From: Alysiella crassa DSM 2578
GTDB taxonomy: Bacteria > Pseudomonadota > Gammaproteobacteria > Burkholderiales > Neisseriaceae
Assembly: GCF_000745955.1 (NCBI RefSeq)
Contig: NZ_JQKH01000015.1
Coordinates: forward strand, 1-37,069
Length of the DNA: 37,069 nucleotides
Direction: 5' to 3'
Positions 8,746 through 18,138 of the stretch are shown in pieces (the stretch's first letter is position 1; each line of letters starts with the position of its first letter). A program made the translations under genes and the position numbers. The notes below the pieces were generated by a model. The model had not been told where the DNA came from, did no database searches, and was given only the letters and a program-made list of their open reading frames with translations.

Positions 8746-9483
8746 TCAGCGTTTGGCGAAACCCTGTTTGTGCAAAAATGGCAAAATTTCTGGACGCACT
8801 TCGGTACACAAATTGCCCTGAATTTGTTTGCGCCAATCCAAATCAGCGTTGCCGCGCTCGTTGTAATATTGCCCTACTGTTTGGTTATACGCTTCCAATT
8901 CGTCTGCGTTTGCTTCTTGATATTCATTTTCAGAAACAACGACTTGTGCTGGCAAACGTGGGCGTTGTGCTGGCTCTTGCGCGGGATATCCCAAACACAG
9001 CCCCACCAATGGCACAACATATTCAGGCGTGTGCAAAATTTCAGCTAACTGATTAATATCATTGCGAATACTGCCAATATACACGCCACCCAAACCGCAA
9101 CTTTCGGCACACAATAAGAGATTTTGGGCAAACAAGGCTACGTCCACCGAACCTGTAATCAGGCATTCTGTCCAATCCAATTGTGCGTCTGGGGCAAAAT
9201 ATTTGTGGCGCGCGCCGTCAATGCAGAATACGAGAAATTCGGCGCAATTTTCAACGTAATGATGACCTGCCCCGCCCTGCCCTGCACAGATGGCGCGGAT
9301 TTGGGCGCGTTTGGCGCGGTCGCGCACGCGAATCACGCTGACGTTTTGTAAATAGCTGGACGTGGACGCCATTTGTCCTGCAGCAATGAGTTGGGCAAAC
9401 AATTCTTCGGGAATGGCTTGTTCGCTGAATTTGCGGATAGAGCGATGATTTAATGCGGTTTGTAATGCGGGCTGACTGTTCAT
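8746..9483 (-). CDS. nfsA: Oxygen-insensitive NADPH nitroreductase
   Basis: A 245-aa FMN flavoprotein of the NfsA group. It starts NHRSIRKFSEQAIPEELF, has the FLVFCIDGARHKYFAPDAQLD stretch, ESCGLGGVYIGSIRNDI and PLVGLCLGYPAQEPAQRPRLPA, and ends EILPFLHKQGFAKR; all these blocks align from memory with E. coli NfsA. It reduces nitroaromatics and quinones by two-electron transfer with NADPH. The start at 9483 has an AAGGA ribosome site. The reading frame continues open upstream across a DUS pair into lgt, but that extension is non-coding. The 245 bp between its stop and folD hold one DUS and no gene. Confidence 0.9.
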   Translation of the reverse strand: MNSQPALQTALNHRSIRKFSEQAIPEELFAQLIAAGQMASTSSYLQNVSVIRVRDRAKRAQIRAICAGQGGAGHHYVENCAEFLVFCIDGARHKYFAPDAQLDWTECLITGSVDVALFAQNLLLCAESCGLGGVYIGSIRNDINQLAEILHTPEYVVPLVGLCLGYPAQEPAQRPRLPAQVVVSENEYQEANADELEAYNQTVGQYYNERGNADLDWRKQIQGNLCTEVRPEILPFLHKQGFAKR

Positions 9484-9517
9484 TTTGGGTATCCTTGTAG
9501 ATGGGTGTGAATATTGT

Positions 9518-9547
9518 AGGCAACCTGAAAATGGTTTCAGGCTGCCT
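9518..9547 (-). terminator. DUS-pair hairpin after lgt
   Basis: Arms AGGCAACCTGAAA (9518-9530) and TTTCAGGCTGCCT (9535-9547), one mismatch, 4-nt loop. It lies between the lgt stop (9566) and the nfsA start (9483) on the minus strand, so nfsA is probably transcribed separately from lgt. Confidence 0.55.
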
Positions 9548-9565
9548 GAAAATAAATTTATCTGA

Positions 9566-10420
9566 TTATAAAGCAGATTTTCGTTTACCAAAATACATAA
9601 ATCCAACCACGCCCAACACAAACATGGGCAAACTCAACCATTGCCCCATAGACATGCCCAGTGTGAGTAAACCTAAATGTTCATCAGGCTGCCGTGCAAA
9701 TTCGGCAATAAAACGGAATAAGCCATAACCACCTAAAAATAAAGCGGTAATTTGTCCCGTTGGGCGCGATTTTTTGGAAAACCACCACACGATGAAAAAT
9801 AAGCACATGCCTTCCAGCGCAAATTGGTAGAGCTGCGATGGGTGGCGTGGCAACATGCCGTATTGGTTAAGCCATTCTAAATATTGGGGATTGTGGCTGG
9901 CGGCGAGCAGGTCTTCATTTTTGGCTTGGGGAAAACCCATCGCCCAAAAATTGTTGGGCTGGGTAACACGCCCCCATAGCTCGCCATTAATAAAATTACC
10001 AATGCGCCCCGAAGCCAAACCTGTGGCAACCAATGGGGCAATAAAATCCAATGTTTTCAAAAAGTTCAATTTGTGTTTGCGGGTAAACAAATACACCGCC
10101 AGCACCACGCCCAAAAATCCGCCGTGAAACGACATACCACCTTCCCAAATTTTCAGTGCAGACAAAGGGTTAGCTGCATATTCGGTAAATTTGTAAAACA
10201 GCACATAGCCCAAGCGTCCGCCCAAAATCACACCGATGACACCCCACGTCAGTAAATCATCTAATGATTCTTTGGTAAACAAGGTGTTACCCTGTGCAAT
10301 GCGTTTGCGCCCCAGCCAAATAAACAGGGCAAAACCAACAATATAGCTCAAAGCGTACCAACGAATAGCGAGCGGTCCTAATTGCACGGCAATAGGGTCA
10401 AAATTGGGATGAGTAATCAT
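9566..10420 (-). CDS. lgt: Phosphatidylglycerol:prolipoprotein diacylglyceryl transferase
   Basis: A 284-aa integral inner-membrane enzyme that transfers diacylglycerol from phosphatidylglycerol to the lipobox Cys, the first step in maturing the lipoproteins encoded in this window. Seven TM segments are expected. Hallmarks include [18 protein letters not shown], the [10 protein letters not shown] block, [13 protein letters not shown] with the catalytic-type His, the Lgt signature [14 protein letters not shown] near residues 138-151, and [13 protein letters not shown]. Full length. AAAGG ribosome site. Confidence 0.97.
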   Translation of the reverse strand: MITHPNFDPIAVQLGPLAIRWYALSYIVGFALFIWLGRKRIAQGNTLFTKESLDDLLTWGVIGVILGGRLGYVLFYKFTEYAANPLSALKIWEGGMSFHGGFLGVVLAVYLFTRKHKLNFLKTLDFIAPLVATGLASGRIGNFINGELWGRVTQPNNFWAMGFPQAKNEDLLAASHNPQYLEWLNQYGMLPRHPSQLYQFALEGMCLFFIVWWFSKKSRPTGQITALFLGGYGLFRFIAEFARQPDEHLGLLTLGMSMGQWLSLPMFVLGVVGFMYFGKRKSAL

Positions 10421-10455
10421 GGTAAAAACCTTTGTTTTGCAATATAAAATTTTTT

Positions 10456-10497
10456 AGGCAGCCTGAAAACCGACACACTAAACGGTTCAGGCTGCCT
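10456..10497 (-). terminator. DUS-pair hairpin after the carboxypeptidase pseudogene
   Basis: Arms 10456-10467 and 10486-10497 (AGGCAGCCTGAA and complement) extend by a few further pairs toward the loop. The hairpin lies between the pseudogene stop (10525) and the lgt start on the minus strand. Confidence 0.5.
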
Positions 10498-10524
10498 GAA
10501 AATAAATGGGGGAATCTGAACGCA

Positions 10525-11722
10525 TTAACCTGCGAAAATTTCATTAAACCACAATGTTATGCTGTCCCAAAATTTTCCGACAAAGCCTGCTTCAGCCACG
10601 TCTTGCAGCGCGTAAACTTTCTTTTCTGCTAATACTTTGTCTTTGTGCATAAATTTAATTACGCCCATTTCTGCGCCTTTTTGAATGGGGGCGAGTACGG
10701 GTTGATTGGTTTCCAATTTGGGCACGATGTCTTGTCCGTGTCCGTGTGGCAAGGTGATGTATTCATCGTTTAAGAAGCCAATCGGCACTTCACGCAATGC
10801 GCCTTTGAATACTTTGATGTGGGAAACGGCTTGCCCCGCTTGATACATTTTGGGTGTGTCAAAATTTTGCAGCGCGTAATTGAGCAATTTGCTGCTTTCG
10901 GTGGCGCGGGCTTCTTGGCTGTTTGTGCCAACCACGACCGACACCACGCGGCGACCATTGCGCTTGCTGGATGCAATCAGATTGTAACCTGCGCTGTTGG
11001 TATGCCCTGTTTTCAAGCCGTCCACGCTGGGGTCGCGGAACAGGAGTAAATTGCGGTTGGGCTGTTTAATGCCGTTGTAGGTGAATTCTTTGAGCGAATA
11101 AATGGCGTAATAATCGGGAAAATCTCTAATCAGCGCGTCCGACAGGGTAACCAAATCGTTTACTGTGGTCAGGTGTTTTTTGCCTGGTAAACCTGTGCTG
11201 TTTTCAAAAGTGGTTTTGTTCATGCCCAAGCGTTTGGCTTCGGCGTTCATCAATTCAACAAATTTGGCTTCGCTGCCTGCCACGCTTTCGGCGAGTGTGA
11301 TGGCGGCATCATTGCCCGATTGAACAATTAAGCCTTTGACCAAATCGCCCACGCTCACGGGTTTTTTCATTTCCAAAAACATGCGTGAGCCTTCGGCTTT
11401 CCATGCTTTTTCGGACACTTTGAGCATTTGGTCGGGTTTGAGTTTGCCTTCATTCAAATTTTTGAACACGATGTAGGCGGTCATCAATTTGGTTAGGGAC
11501 GCAGGTTCAATCAGTTGGTCAATGCAAATCTTTGACGATGTAGGCGGTTGCGTCAATTTCTAGGGGGGCTTTGCTATTGGTTTTGAGTGGTGCGGTAACC
11601 ACAGTTACAGGCGCGTTTTGGGCGGCTGATGGTTTTTTGTCGGTGGTTTTATTATCTTTCTCGGGTGCGGCATGTGCGGCAAACGCAGTTGCCAACAAGA
11701 GAACGGAAAGTTTTGTTTTCAT
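10525..11722 (-). pseudogene. dacC: D-alanyl-D-alanine carboxypeptidase (PBP5/6 type), frameshifted
   Basis: Two reading frames make up one gene. The first (11722 down to 11519) encodes a signal peptide (MKTKLSVLLLATAFAAHA) and the start of the domain, EIDATAYIVKDL, then hits TGA. The second (to 10525) resumes at IEPASLTKLMTAYIVFKNL with the SxxK nucleophile, SGN (SxN) and KTGHTN (KTG) motifs, the PBP5 C-terminal domain and an amphipathic membrane-anchor helix (FVGKFWDSITLWFNEIF). Between DL and EPASLTK, PBP5-type proteins have about 15 residues; here only 13 nt remain, so about 30 nt are lost and the frame is broken. The catalytic part has no signal peptide of its own, so a functional periplasmic enzyme is unlikely. 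Symbol by analogy (dacA/dacC). An assembly error is the alternative. Confidence 0.82.
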
Positions 11723-11915
11723 AGTATAAATATCGTTAAAAAAGTTTTCAGGCTGCCTGAAAAGAAAAATGAAATAGCGCGATTATAACAAATAATGGGC
11801 AAACGATGAAAATCCACAAGCAAATTCAATCTTATTTCATTAACGCGAACTCGGGATAAGAAACAGATTAACCTTATTTTCATTATGGTGAAATTTTCAG
11901 GCAGCCAAACAATTT

Positions 11916-11928
11916 TTGTCGTGTACCG
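11916..11928 (-). repeat. Solo IS/MITE end motif
   Basis: TTGTCGTGTACCG, one mismatch to the complement of CAGTACACGACAA, directly followed by AAGGCAGCCTGAAA as in the complete elements. No matching left end is seen nearby. Probably a remnant or a one-sided element upstream of smc. Confidence 0.5.
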
Positions 11929-11953
11929 TAAGGCAGCCTGAAAACAATTTTGT

Positions 11954-11959
11954 TATAAT
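11954..11959 (+). promoter_or_regulatory. Possible -10 box for smc
   Basis: TATAAT lies 38 bp before the smc ATG and just after the solo element. No -35 match at normal spacing. The 274-bp gap between the pseudogene and smc otherwise holds two DUS and AT-rich sequence. Confidence 0.35.
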
Positions 11960-11996
11960 CCACCGCTTTGTTTTCCCGAAAAAATAGCTGTTTATT

Positions 11997-14900
11997 ATGC
12001 GCCTAACCCACATTAAATTAGCAGGTTTCAAATCGTTTACCGACCCCACCACCATTCATGTGCCTAGCCAATTGGTTGCCGTGATTGGTCCAAACGGCTG
12101 CGGCAAATCCAATGTGATAGACGCAGTGCGCTGGGTGTTGGGCGAAGCGTCCGCCAAACAATTGCGCGGCGAATCCATGCAAGACGTGATTTTCAATGGC
12201 GCAGCCACGCGCCGCCCTGCCCCACGCGCTTCGGTGGAATTGGTGTTTGACAACAGCGACCACAGTTTGCAAGGCGCATGGGGGCAATACGGCGAAATCG
12301 CCATCAAACGCCAACTCACACGACAAGGCGAATCCAGTTATTTCATTAATAATCAATCAGTTCGCCGCCGCGATATTACCGATTTGTTTTTGGGTACGGG
12401 CGTGGGGGCACGTGGCTATGCGGTGATTGAGCAGGGCATGATTACGCGGATTATTGAAGCGTGTCCCGAAGAACTCCGCGCCTATATTGAAGAAGCGGCT
12501 GGCGTGTCCAAATACAAAGAACGCCGCCGTGAAACCGAAACGCGTTTGAAAGACACCCGCGAACATTTGCAGCGTTTGGCGGATTTGCAAACGGAATTGG
12601 CGCGACAAGTAGAAAAGCTGGAAAAACAAGCCGCTACCGCCGCACAATATCAGGAATTAAGCGCGGAATTAACACGTTTGGAAAATTTGTTGAATTATGT
12701 GAATTGGCGCAATTCTTTGGCGCAAGCCGATGAAGCGGGCGCGGCGCACCAAGCGGCACAGTATCAATTGGAACAATTTTCGGAACAACATCAAGAATTT
12801 ACCGCGCAATTAGAACAGCTCCGCGAAACGGAATTATCACAACAACAACAAAATCATGCGTTAAATCAAGAACATTCTTTGTTGCGCGAACAAATGGCGC
12901 GTTTGGAAGAGCAAATTCGGGCGCAACAAAATCAGCAACAGCGCGTGGAACGCGAGCGTTTGGCGGCGCAGGCTGCCTTGCAAAAAATTCAGCAAGAACA
13001 AATGGTTTTGCAAAGTGAAGCGGATTTGCTGGAAAATGATTTGGCGGAAAAACAAATTGAATTGAGTGAATTAGCCGTTTTGGTGGCGGAACACGAAGCG
13101 CAATTGCCCGAATTGGAAGACGCGCAGGCTGCCGCGCAACTGGTTTACCAAAGTCAGCAAGATGAATTAAACCGTTTGAAACGCGAATTAGCCCTGAAAC
13201 AACAACAGCTTAAACACACACAAGAAAGTTTAAATCAGGCTTTGGCGCGGCAAGCGCGTTTGGAAAGTGAACAGGCGGCATTGAATTTGCCCGATGACAG
13301 TGAATTGTCCATTGCACAAGCTCAAGTTGATGAATTAAAAGAAAAATATGGCATTTTGGAAACGCAATTACAGGAGCAGGAAACCTATTCAGGCAGCCTG
13401 AAAACGCGTTTGCACGCAGCACAAGAATCGTATCATGCTGTTTATCAACACTATTTAACCGCGCAAGCGCAACATCAGGCTTTGACGCAATTATTGGCGG
13501 AGCAGCCGCAACAGGATTTTTGGGCGCACACTTCTGCCAGCAACGCGCCTGTGTTGTGGCAAAACGTGGTCGTGCCGCAGGATTGGCAACACGCGTTTGG
13601 GGTGGTGTTGGCGGAGCGTTTGCAGGCGCGGGCGGTGGCGGAAGATTTTGTTTTACCTGATGTTTTGCCGCAGGGCAGTGCCGCGTGGACGGTTTCAGGC
13701 AGCCTGAAAGCAAAAACGCAACCCGCGCAAGCATTAATCAATCAAATTCAAGCAGATAAGCGTTTTCAGGCTGCCTTGCAACATTGGCTGGACGGGGTGT
13801 TGTGTGCGCCGAATTTGGCGTATGCGCTGGCAAATCAACATGAATTGCAAAACAATCAGTTATGGCTCACACCCGAAGGGCATCGGGTGGACAAATTAAG
13901 CGTGGTTTTGTTTAATGAGTCTGATAAAAATCAATTAGTTAGCCAAAAAATGCGTTTGGACAATTTGACGGCGGAATTGGCGGAATTAGCCCCCAATTTG
14001 CAATTGGCAGAAGCGGAATTGGCGCACATTCGCACGGAAAATAACAGCCACGAAGCGCAATTTCGTGAAACGCAAACGGCGCAGCGAACGCAGGCTGCCC
14101 AATTGCAAGCGGCGCAAAATCGGGCAAATGAATTGTTTGCGCGTACCAATCAGGGGCAATTGCGCCGCGCTCATATTGAGCAGGAATTGGCGCAATTATC
14201 TGAAGAAATTGAACATTTTACTTATAGCCGCGATGGTTTGAGCGATGATGTGGACACTTTGGCGGCGGCGGTGTCGGGTTTTGATGTGGGCAATCAGGCG
14301 CAGGATTTTCAGCAGCAACAAAATCGGGTAAAACAAGCGCGTTTGGCTTTGCTGGAGAGCAATCGGCAATATGGTTTGGCGGAAATTGCTTTGCATAAAC
14401 AACAACAACGCTTGGAAAATGTGCAGCAGCAATTGGCAATTGCGGAACAGCAAAAATCGGAATGGTTGGCGCGGCAACTGGATTTGGCGTTGGCGGACGA
14501 AACGGCGGACGATGGGCGCAGCGCGGAATTGGACACGCTCACGGAAATGGCGGCGGCGGTGCAAGAGCAAATCGCGGAAGCGGTGGCGCGTTTAGCGCAA
14601 ACGCAGGAATTGGCGCGAAATGTGTATGCGGAACAGCAGCGTTTGGCAGCCCAACAGCCGCGTTTACAAGACGAAGTGCAAGCCACTTTATTGAAACAAC
14701 AGGAATTTTTAATCAACGCCAAACAGTTTCATCAACATTTATTGGACACGCACGCGGATTTATTGGTTTTGGAAGAATCGGCGCAACACGCTGGGCAGCC
14801 TGAAACCATGTCGCGCAATATTGTGAAATTAAATCAACAAATTGCGGCTTTGGGTGCGGTCAATTTGGCGGCTTTAGAAGAATTGGCGGAAGCGGCAGAA

Positions 14901-15464
14901 CGCGATACTTATTACCGCACGCAAAGCGATGATGTGCAGGCTGCCATCGCTTTATTGGAAGAAGCCATCGCGCAAATTGACGATGAAACGAAAATTCGTT
15001 TTAAAGAAACTTTTGATTTGGTTCAGAAAAAAGTTCAGGAATTTTTCCCGACTTTATTTGGTGGTGGCGAAGCCAGTTTGCGCATGGAAGGCGATGATTG
15101 GCTGACGGCTGGGGTGTCCATTATGGCGCGTCCCCCTGGTAAGAAAAACAGCACGATTCATTTATTGTCGGGCGGCGAAAAGGCTTTGACGGCGATGAGT
15201 TTGGTGTTTGCGCTGTTTAGTTTGAATCCTGCGCCGTTTTGTTTACTGGACGAAGTGGATGCGCCACTTGATGATGCGAATACCAGCCGTTTTTGCAATT
15301 TGGTCAAAGAGATGTCGGCGCAAACGCAATTTTTGTATATTTCGCACAATCGTTTGACGATGGAAATGGCTGACCAATTAATTGGCGTAACCATGCAGGA
15401 AAAAGGGGTGTCGCGGATTGTGGCGGTGGATATTCAGCAAGCGTTGAAAATGGCAGAAAGTTAA
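11997..15464 (+). CDS. smc: Chromosome segregation protein SMC
   Basis: An 1155-aa SMC ATPase, the core of the condensin-like complex that organises and segregates the chromosome. N-terminal Walker A GPNGCGKSN is at 31-39, followed by the DVIFNGAATRRP region. Long Gln/Glu/Leu-rich coiled coils (about 170-480 and 640-930) flank a hinge at about 490-630. The C-terminal head has signature LLSGGEKAL at 1056-1064 and Walker B FCLLDEVDAPLDD at 1081-1093, with ISHNR as the switch. DUS-coded peptides TYSGSLK and TVSGSLK lie at the edge of and inside the hinge region. Partner genes scpA/scpB are not nearby. No strong ribosome site is seen at the start, but the N-terminus MRLTHIKLAGFKSF matches the family exactly. 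Confidence 0.96.
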   Translation: MRLTHIKLAGFKSFTDPTTIHVPSQLVAVIGPNGCGKSNVIDAVRWVLGEASAKQLRGESMQDVIFNGAATRRPAPRASVELVFDNSDHSLQGAWGQYGEIAIKRQLTRQGESSYFINNQSVRRRDITDLFLGTGVGARGYAVIEQGMITRIIEACPEELRAYIEEAAGVSKYKERRRETETRLKDTREHLQRLADLQTELARQVEKLEKQAATAAQYQELSAELTRLENLLNYVNWRNSLAQADEAGAAHQAAQYQLEQFSEQHQEFTAQLEQLRETELSQQQQNHALNQEHSLLREQMARLEEQIRAQQNQQQRVERERLAAQAALQKIQQEQMVLQSEADLLENDLAEKQIELSELAVLVAEHEAQLPELEDAQAAAQLVYQSQQDELNRLKRELALKQQQLKHTQESLNQALARQARLESEQAALNLPDDSELSIAQAQVDELKEKYGILETQLQEQETYSGSLKTRLHAAQESYHAVYQHYLTAQAQHQALTQLLAEQPQQDFWAHTSASNAPVLWQNVVVPQDWQHAFGVVLAERLQARAVAEDFVLPDVLPQGSAAWTVSGSLKAKTQPAQALINQIQADKRFQAALQHWLDGVLCAPNLAYALANQHELQNNQLWLTPEGHRVDKLSVVLFNESDKNQLVSQKMRLDNLTAELAELAPNLQLAEAELAHIRTENNSHEAQFRETQTAQRTQAAQLQAAQNRANELFARTNQGQLRRAHIEQELAQLSEEIEHFTYSRDGLSDDVDTLAAAVSGFDVGNQAQDFQQQQNRVKQARLALLESNRQYGLAEIALHKQQQRLENVQQQLAIAEQQKSEWLARQLDLALADETADDGRSAELDTLTEMAAAVQEQIAEAVARLAQTQELARNVYAEQQRLAAQQPRLQDEVQATLLKQQEFLINAKQFHQHLLDTHADLLVLEESAQHAGQPETMSRNIVKLNQQIAALGAVNLAALEELAEAAERDTYYRTQSDDVQAAIALLEEAIAQIDDETKIRFKETFDLVQKKVQEFFPTLFGGGEASLRMEGDDWLTAGVSIMARPPGKKNSTIHLLSGGEKALTAMSLVFALFSLNPAPFCLLDEVDAPLDDANTSRFCNLVKEMSAQTQFLYISHNRLTMEMADQLIGVTMQEKGVSRIVAVDIQQALKMAES

Positions 15465-15498
15465 ATTATTTAATTATTTGATTTTTTTTTTTAAAAAC

Positions 15499-15549
15499 AA
15501 TCAGGCAACCTGAAAACATCATCACATCATGTTTTCAGGCTGCCTGATT
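15499..15549. terminator. Bidirectional hairpin between smc and bamD
   Basis: 19-nt arms (15499-15517 and 15531-15549) built on two converging DUS with one mismatch. They lie between convergent smc and bamD. On the minus side the stem is followed by a long T-run complement (15482-15496), giving a strong intrinsic terminator for one strand. Confidence 0.65.
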
Positions 15550-15568
15550 TTGGGAAACTTAAATTGGT

Positions 15569-16369
15569 TTACCAACGCCACCAAGGTCTGTCATCGGCTT
15601 GCCATTCGTGTTGTAAATAGGGGCTGTTTTTGAAATTGTGTGCCAACACGCGGCGCACGTCTGCTGCCAATGTGGGTTTATTCATTTTGTTGTAAGTAAA
15701 CATCATAATTGCCAAAGATTCTTCTACAAAACGGGTGTTTTGGAAATCTTTAATCACGTTTTGGGCGCGATTATTGGCGGCTAAATACGCGCCGCGTTTG
15801 GCATAATAGCGGGCAATGGCGATTTCATGTCCTGCCAATGCGTCCACCAATTGCGCCATGCGTTTGGTTGCGTCATCGGCGTATTTGCTGGACGGAAAGC
15901 GGCGCACGAGTTCTTCAAACACATAATAGGCTTTGCGATTGGCAATGGGGTCGCGGTCTGACCAGTCTTGCGAAGACAATTTGTTCAAAAACGATTGGTC
16001 TTCCGCAAACAGCACCAAGCCTTTCAAATATAAAGCATAATCCATGTCCACGCTGGCGGGATAGTGGTGCTGGAAACGCGCCAAAGCGAGCAAGGCTTTT
16101 TTCGGCTCTTCGTCTTTATAATGCGCGTATGCGGTGTCCAATAGCGATTGTTCGGCGTAGCGACCATCGGGTTGGCGGGCGCGTAACACGTCATACAAAG
16201 ACACGGCGCGTGAATAATTACCCGAATTCAATTCGTTACGCGCTTCGCTGTATAGCTGCTCGGCTGTCCAACCTTGCGTTAATTTTTCATCTGGACTCAT
16301 TTTGCTTTGATTCGCCGCGCAGCCCGACAACACCGCCGCCACCGACAAAGCCAACAACATTTTTTTCAT
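15569..16369 (-). CDS. bamD: Outer membrane assembly lipoprotein BamD (ComL)
   Basis: A 266-aa lipoprotein of the BAM complex that, with BamA, inserts beta-barrel proteins into the outer membrane. The signal peptide has lipobox LSGC with Cys17. TPR-type helices follow: GWTAEQLYSEARNELNSGNYSRAVSLYDVLRARQPDGRY, then YPASVDMDYALYLKGLVLF and AYYVFEELVRRFPSSKYADDA, the canonical BamD/ComL blocks. It ends RPWWRW. The ATG at 16369 has AAAGG upstream; the longer open frame from 16510 would lose the signal peptide position and is rejected. In Neisseria this protein was first named ComL for its effect on transformation. Confidence 0.95.
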   Translation of the reverse strand: MKKMLLALSVAAVLSGCAANQSKMSPDEKLTQGWTAEQLYSEARNELNSGNYSRAVSLYDVLRARQPDGRYAEQSLLDTAYAHYKDEEPKKALLALARFQHHYPASVDMDYALYLKGLVLFAEDQSFLNKLSSQDWSDRDPIANRKAYYVFEELVRRFPSSKYADDATKRMAQLVDALAGHEIAIARYYAKRGAYLAANNRAQNVIKDFQNTRFVEESLAIMMFTYNKMNKPTLAADVRRVLAHNFKNSPYLQHEWQADDRPWWRW

Positions 16370-16452
16370 AAGAAACCTTTTTATCTGGGTTTGAAAATCA
16401 TAACGGCTGATTTTAATGGAAATCTGCCAGCGTGTCATTGTTGGCGATAAAC

Positions 16453-16495
16453 AGGCAGCCTGAAAACATCTATTTATGTTGTTTTCAGGCTGCCT
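16453..16495 (-). terminator. DUS-pair hairpin downstream of carA
   Basis: Perfect 15-nt arms (16453-16467 and 16481-16495) of converging DUS between the carA 3' end and bamD, both on the minus strand. It likely ends the carA transcript. Confidence 0.55.
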
Positions 16496-16516
16496 ATTGT
16501 TTTGATTCAATCTATG

Positions 16517-16625
16517 TATAGTCGCAGAACTAAAAAAGCATTACGGCGTTGCCAACGCCCTTATGTACTATTCGTACATGGCGGGCGTTGTCGCCTTGTA
16601 CTGCATTTTCATTTCTACGACTATA
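16517..16625. repeat. Small palindromic element with TATAGTCG ends (copy 1)
   Basis: A 109-bp element with terminal inverted repeats TATAGTCG (16517-16524) and CGACTATA (16618-16625). The interior has the pattern AAAAAGCATTACGGCGTTGCC and ends CGCCTTGTACTGCATTTTCA. A second related copy is at 18139-18218. The inside resembles small repeats common in Neisseria genomes (a GTACGGCGTTGCC...CGCCTTGT layout). It ends 6 bp from the carA stop codon. Confidence 0.7.
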
Positions 16626-16631
16626 TTTTGG

Positions 16632-17765
16632 TTAATTTGCGGCTTTGGCGGCTTTGATTTCGCCAATGAATTTATCAAACAATTCGCTTAAATCATGTGG
16701 ACCGGGGCTGGCTTCGGGGTGTCCTTGGAAACTGAACGCGCTTTGATTGGTCAATTCAATCCCCTGCACGGTGTGGTCAAACAGGGAACGATGGGTAACG
16801 CGCACATTTTCAGGCAGCGTGTTTTCATCTACTTGGAAACCATGATTTTGGCTGGTAATCATTACTTTGCCACTGTCCAAGTCTTGCACGGGGTGGTTTG
16901 CGCCGTGATGACCAAAGGGCATTTTGGACGTTTTCGCGCCGCTCGCCAAACCCAATAATTGGTGTCCCAAACAAATGCCGAACACAGGTTTTTGGGTTGC
17001 CAAAATTTCCCGAATGGCTTCAATGGCATAATCACATGGTTCGGGGTCGCCCGGCCCGTTAGACAGGAATACGCCATCGGGATTGCTTGCCAATACATAA
17101 GCGGCGGGCGTTTGTGCGGGGAACACGGTTAAGCGGCAACCGCGTTGCGCCAACATCCGCAAAATATTGCTTTTCACGCCAAAATCATACACGGCGACAT
17201 GATACGGCGTTTCAGGCTGCCTGAAACCTTCGCCCAAAACCCATTCGCCTTCTTTCCATTCGTAGGGTTTGGTGCAGCTTACTTCTTTGGCTAAATCTTT
17301 ACCTGCCATACTGCCAAATTCGGCGATTAATTGTTGGGCTTGTTCAATGGTGGCTTGGTCGCCTGTTAAGATAGCACCTGCTTGCGCGCCTTTATCGCGC
17401 AAAATGCGGGTTAAGCGGCGGGTGTCAATATCGGCGATGGCAACGGTTTGGTTGCGCACCAAATAGTCTTGCAAACTTTCTTCGGCGCGGAAATTGCTGT
17501 GCAATAAGGGCAAATCGCGGATAATCAAACCTGCGACATATACGGCACGACTTTCGGTGTCTTCGCTATTTGTACCTGTATTGCCGATGTGTGGGTAGGT
17601 TAAAGTAACGATTTGTTTGGTGTACGATGGGTCGGTCAGGATTTCTTGATAGCCTGTCATGGCGGTGTTGAACACGACTTCACCTGAAGTGCTGCCATTG
17701 TAACCAACTGATGTGCCATGAAAAATGCTGCCATCAGCAAGAACGAGAAGAGCGGGAATAGACAT
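16632..17765 (-). CDS. carA: Carbamoyl-phosphate synthase small subunit
   Basis: A 377-aa glutamine amidotransferase subunit that feeds ammonia to CarB for carbamoyl phosphate in arginine and pyrimidine synthesis. The N-terminal CPSase domain has [17 protein letters not shown] and [17 protein letters not shown]. The class I GATase domain has [14 protein letters not shown], nucleophile Cys265 in [10 protein letters not shown], and the His349/Glu351 pair in [13 protein letters not shown] is coded in the linker between the domains (FRQPE, 181-185). The start at 17765 has AGGAG upstream; an upstream in-frame ATG at 17816 lacks one. carB is not adjacent, as in Neisseria, where carA and carB are separated. 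Confidence 0.96.
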   Translation of the reverse strand: MSIPALLVLADGSIFHGTSVGYNGSTSGEVVFNTAMTGYQEILTDPSYTKQIVTLTYPHIGNTGTNSEDTESRAVYVAGLIIRDLPLLHSNFRAEESLQDYLVRNQTVAIADIDTRRLTRILRDKGAQAGAILTGDQATIEQAQQLIAEFGSMAGKDLAKEVSCTKPYEWKEGEWVLGEGFRQPETPYHVAVYDFGVKSNILRMLAQRGCRLTVFPAQTPAAYVLASNPDGVFLSNGPGDPEPCDYAIEAIREILATQKPVFGICLGHQLLGLASGAKTSKMPFGHHGANHPVQDLDSGKVMITSQNHGFQVDENTLPENVRVTHRSLFDHTVQGIELTNQSAFSFQGHPEASPGPHDLSELFDKFIGEIKAAKAAN

Positions 17766-17835
17766 TTGGAAGAACTCCTGAATAATACATATTTTTGAGA
17801 AATTAATTTTGGACAATATTTTTCAGGCTGCCTTT

Positions 17836-17954
17836 CAGTACACGACAAAACTCATGTAGGGTGCGTATTATGCACCGAATTATCCAGTAATTTGAATGAT
17901 TTGGTGCGTGGTACGCCCCACATTTTAGGCGTTTGTAAAAATTATTGTGTACTG
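17836..17954. repeat. MITE-like element with IS-type ends (copy 3)
   Basis: The left end CAGTACACGACAA is at 17836-17848 and the decayed right end TTGTGTACTG at 17945-17954, each next to a DUS-like core. Inside is an imperfect palindrome, GTAGGGTGCGTATTATGCACC (17856-17876) against GGTGCGTGGTACGCCCCAC (17903-17921). It lies in the 557-bp gap upstream of carA, which otherwise holds the hairpin at 17993-18038, the element at 18139-18218 and a DUS near 18115. No gene is seen in the gap. Confidence 0.65.
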
Positions 17955-17992
17955 TAAAGCTGCCTGAAAACGCGTTACCCCAAATAAAGCTT

Positions 17993-18038
17993 AAAAAAAA
18001 ACACGTGCCACAATTTAATGATTAAATTGTGTAACGTG
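17993..18038 (-). terminator. Orphan intrinsic terminator-like hairpin
   Basis: Arms 18002-18019 and 18021-18038 (CACGTGCCACAATTTAAT against a near-complement) lie next to nine A residues (17993-18001). Read on the minus strand this is a stem followed by a T-run. No minus-strand gene ends here, so it may be a remnant or an operator-like palindrome. Confidence 0.4.
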
Positions 18039-18138
18039 CTTTCTGAATATTGGGCGGAACGCTGTCCGTGAAAGCAAGCTATTTTAAGCGATTTGGGTGT
18101 GAAATTCAAGTTTCAGGCTGCCTTTCATATCAGAATAG

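Noticed and set aside
9484-9621. N-terminal extension of the nitroreductase frame
   Set aside because: It runs through a DUS hairpin and into lgt; NfsA proteins begin at the MNSQPALQ position, which has AAGGA upstream.
11519-11556. Phase-variable switch in the carboxypeptidase gene
   Set aside because: The break shows no homopolymer or short tandem repeat; it looks like a plain deletion.
13210-13734. Long minus-strand open frame in smc
   Set aside because: It lies wholly within the recognised SMC hinge/coiled-coil coding region, is Pro/Ala/Lys-rich and matches no family.
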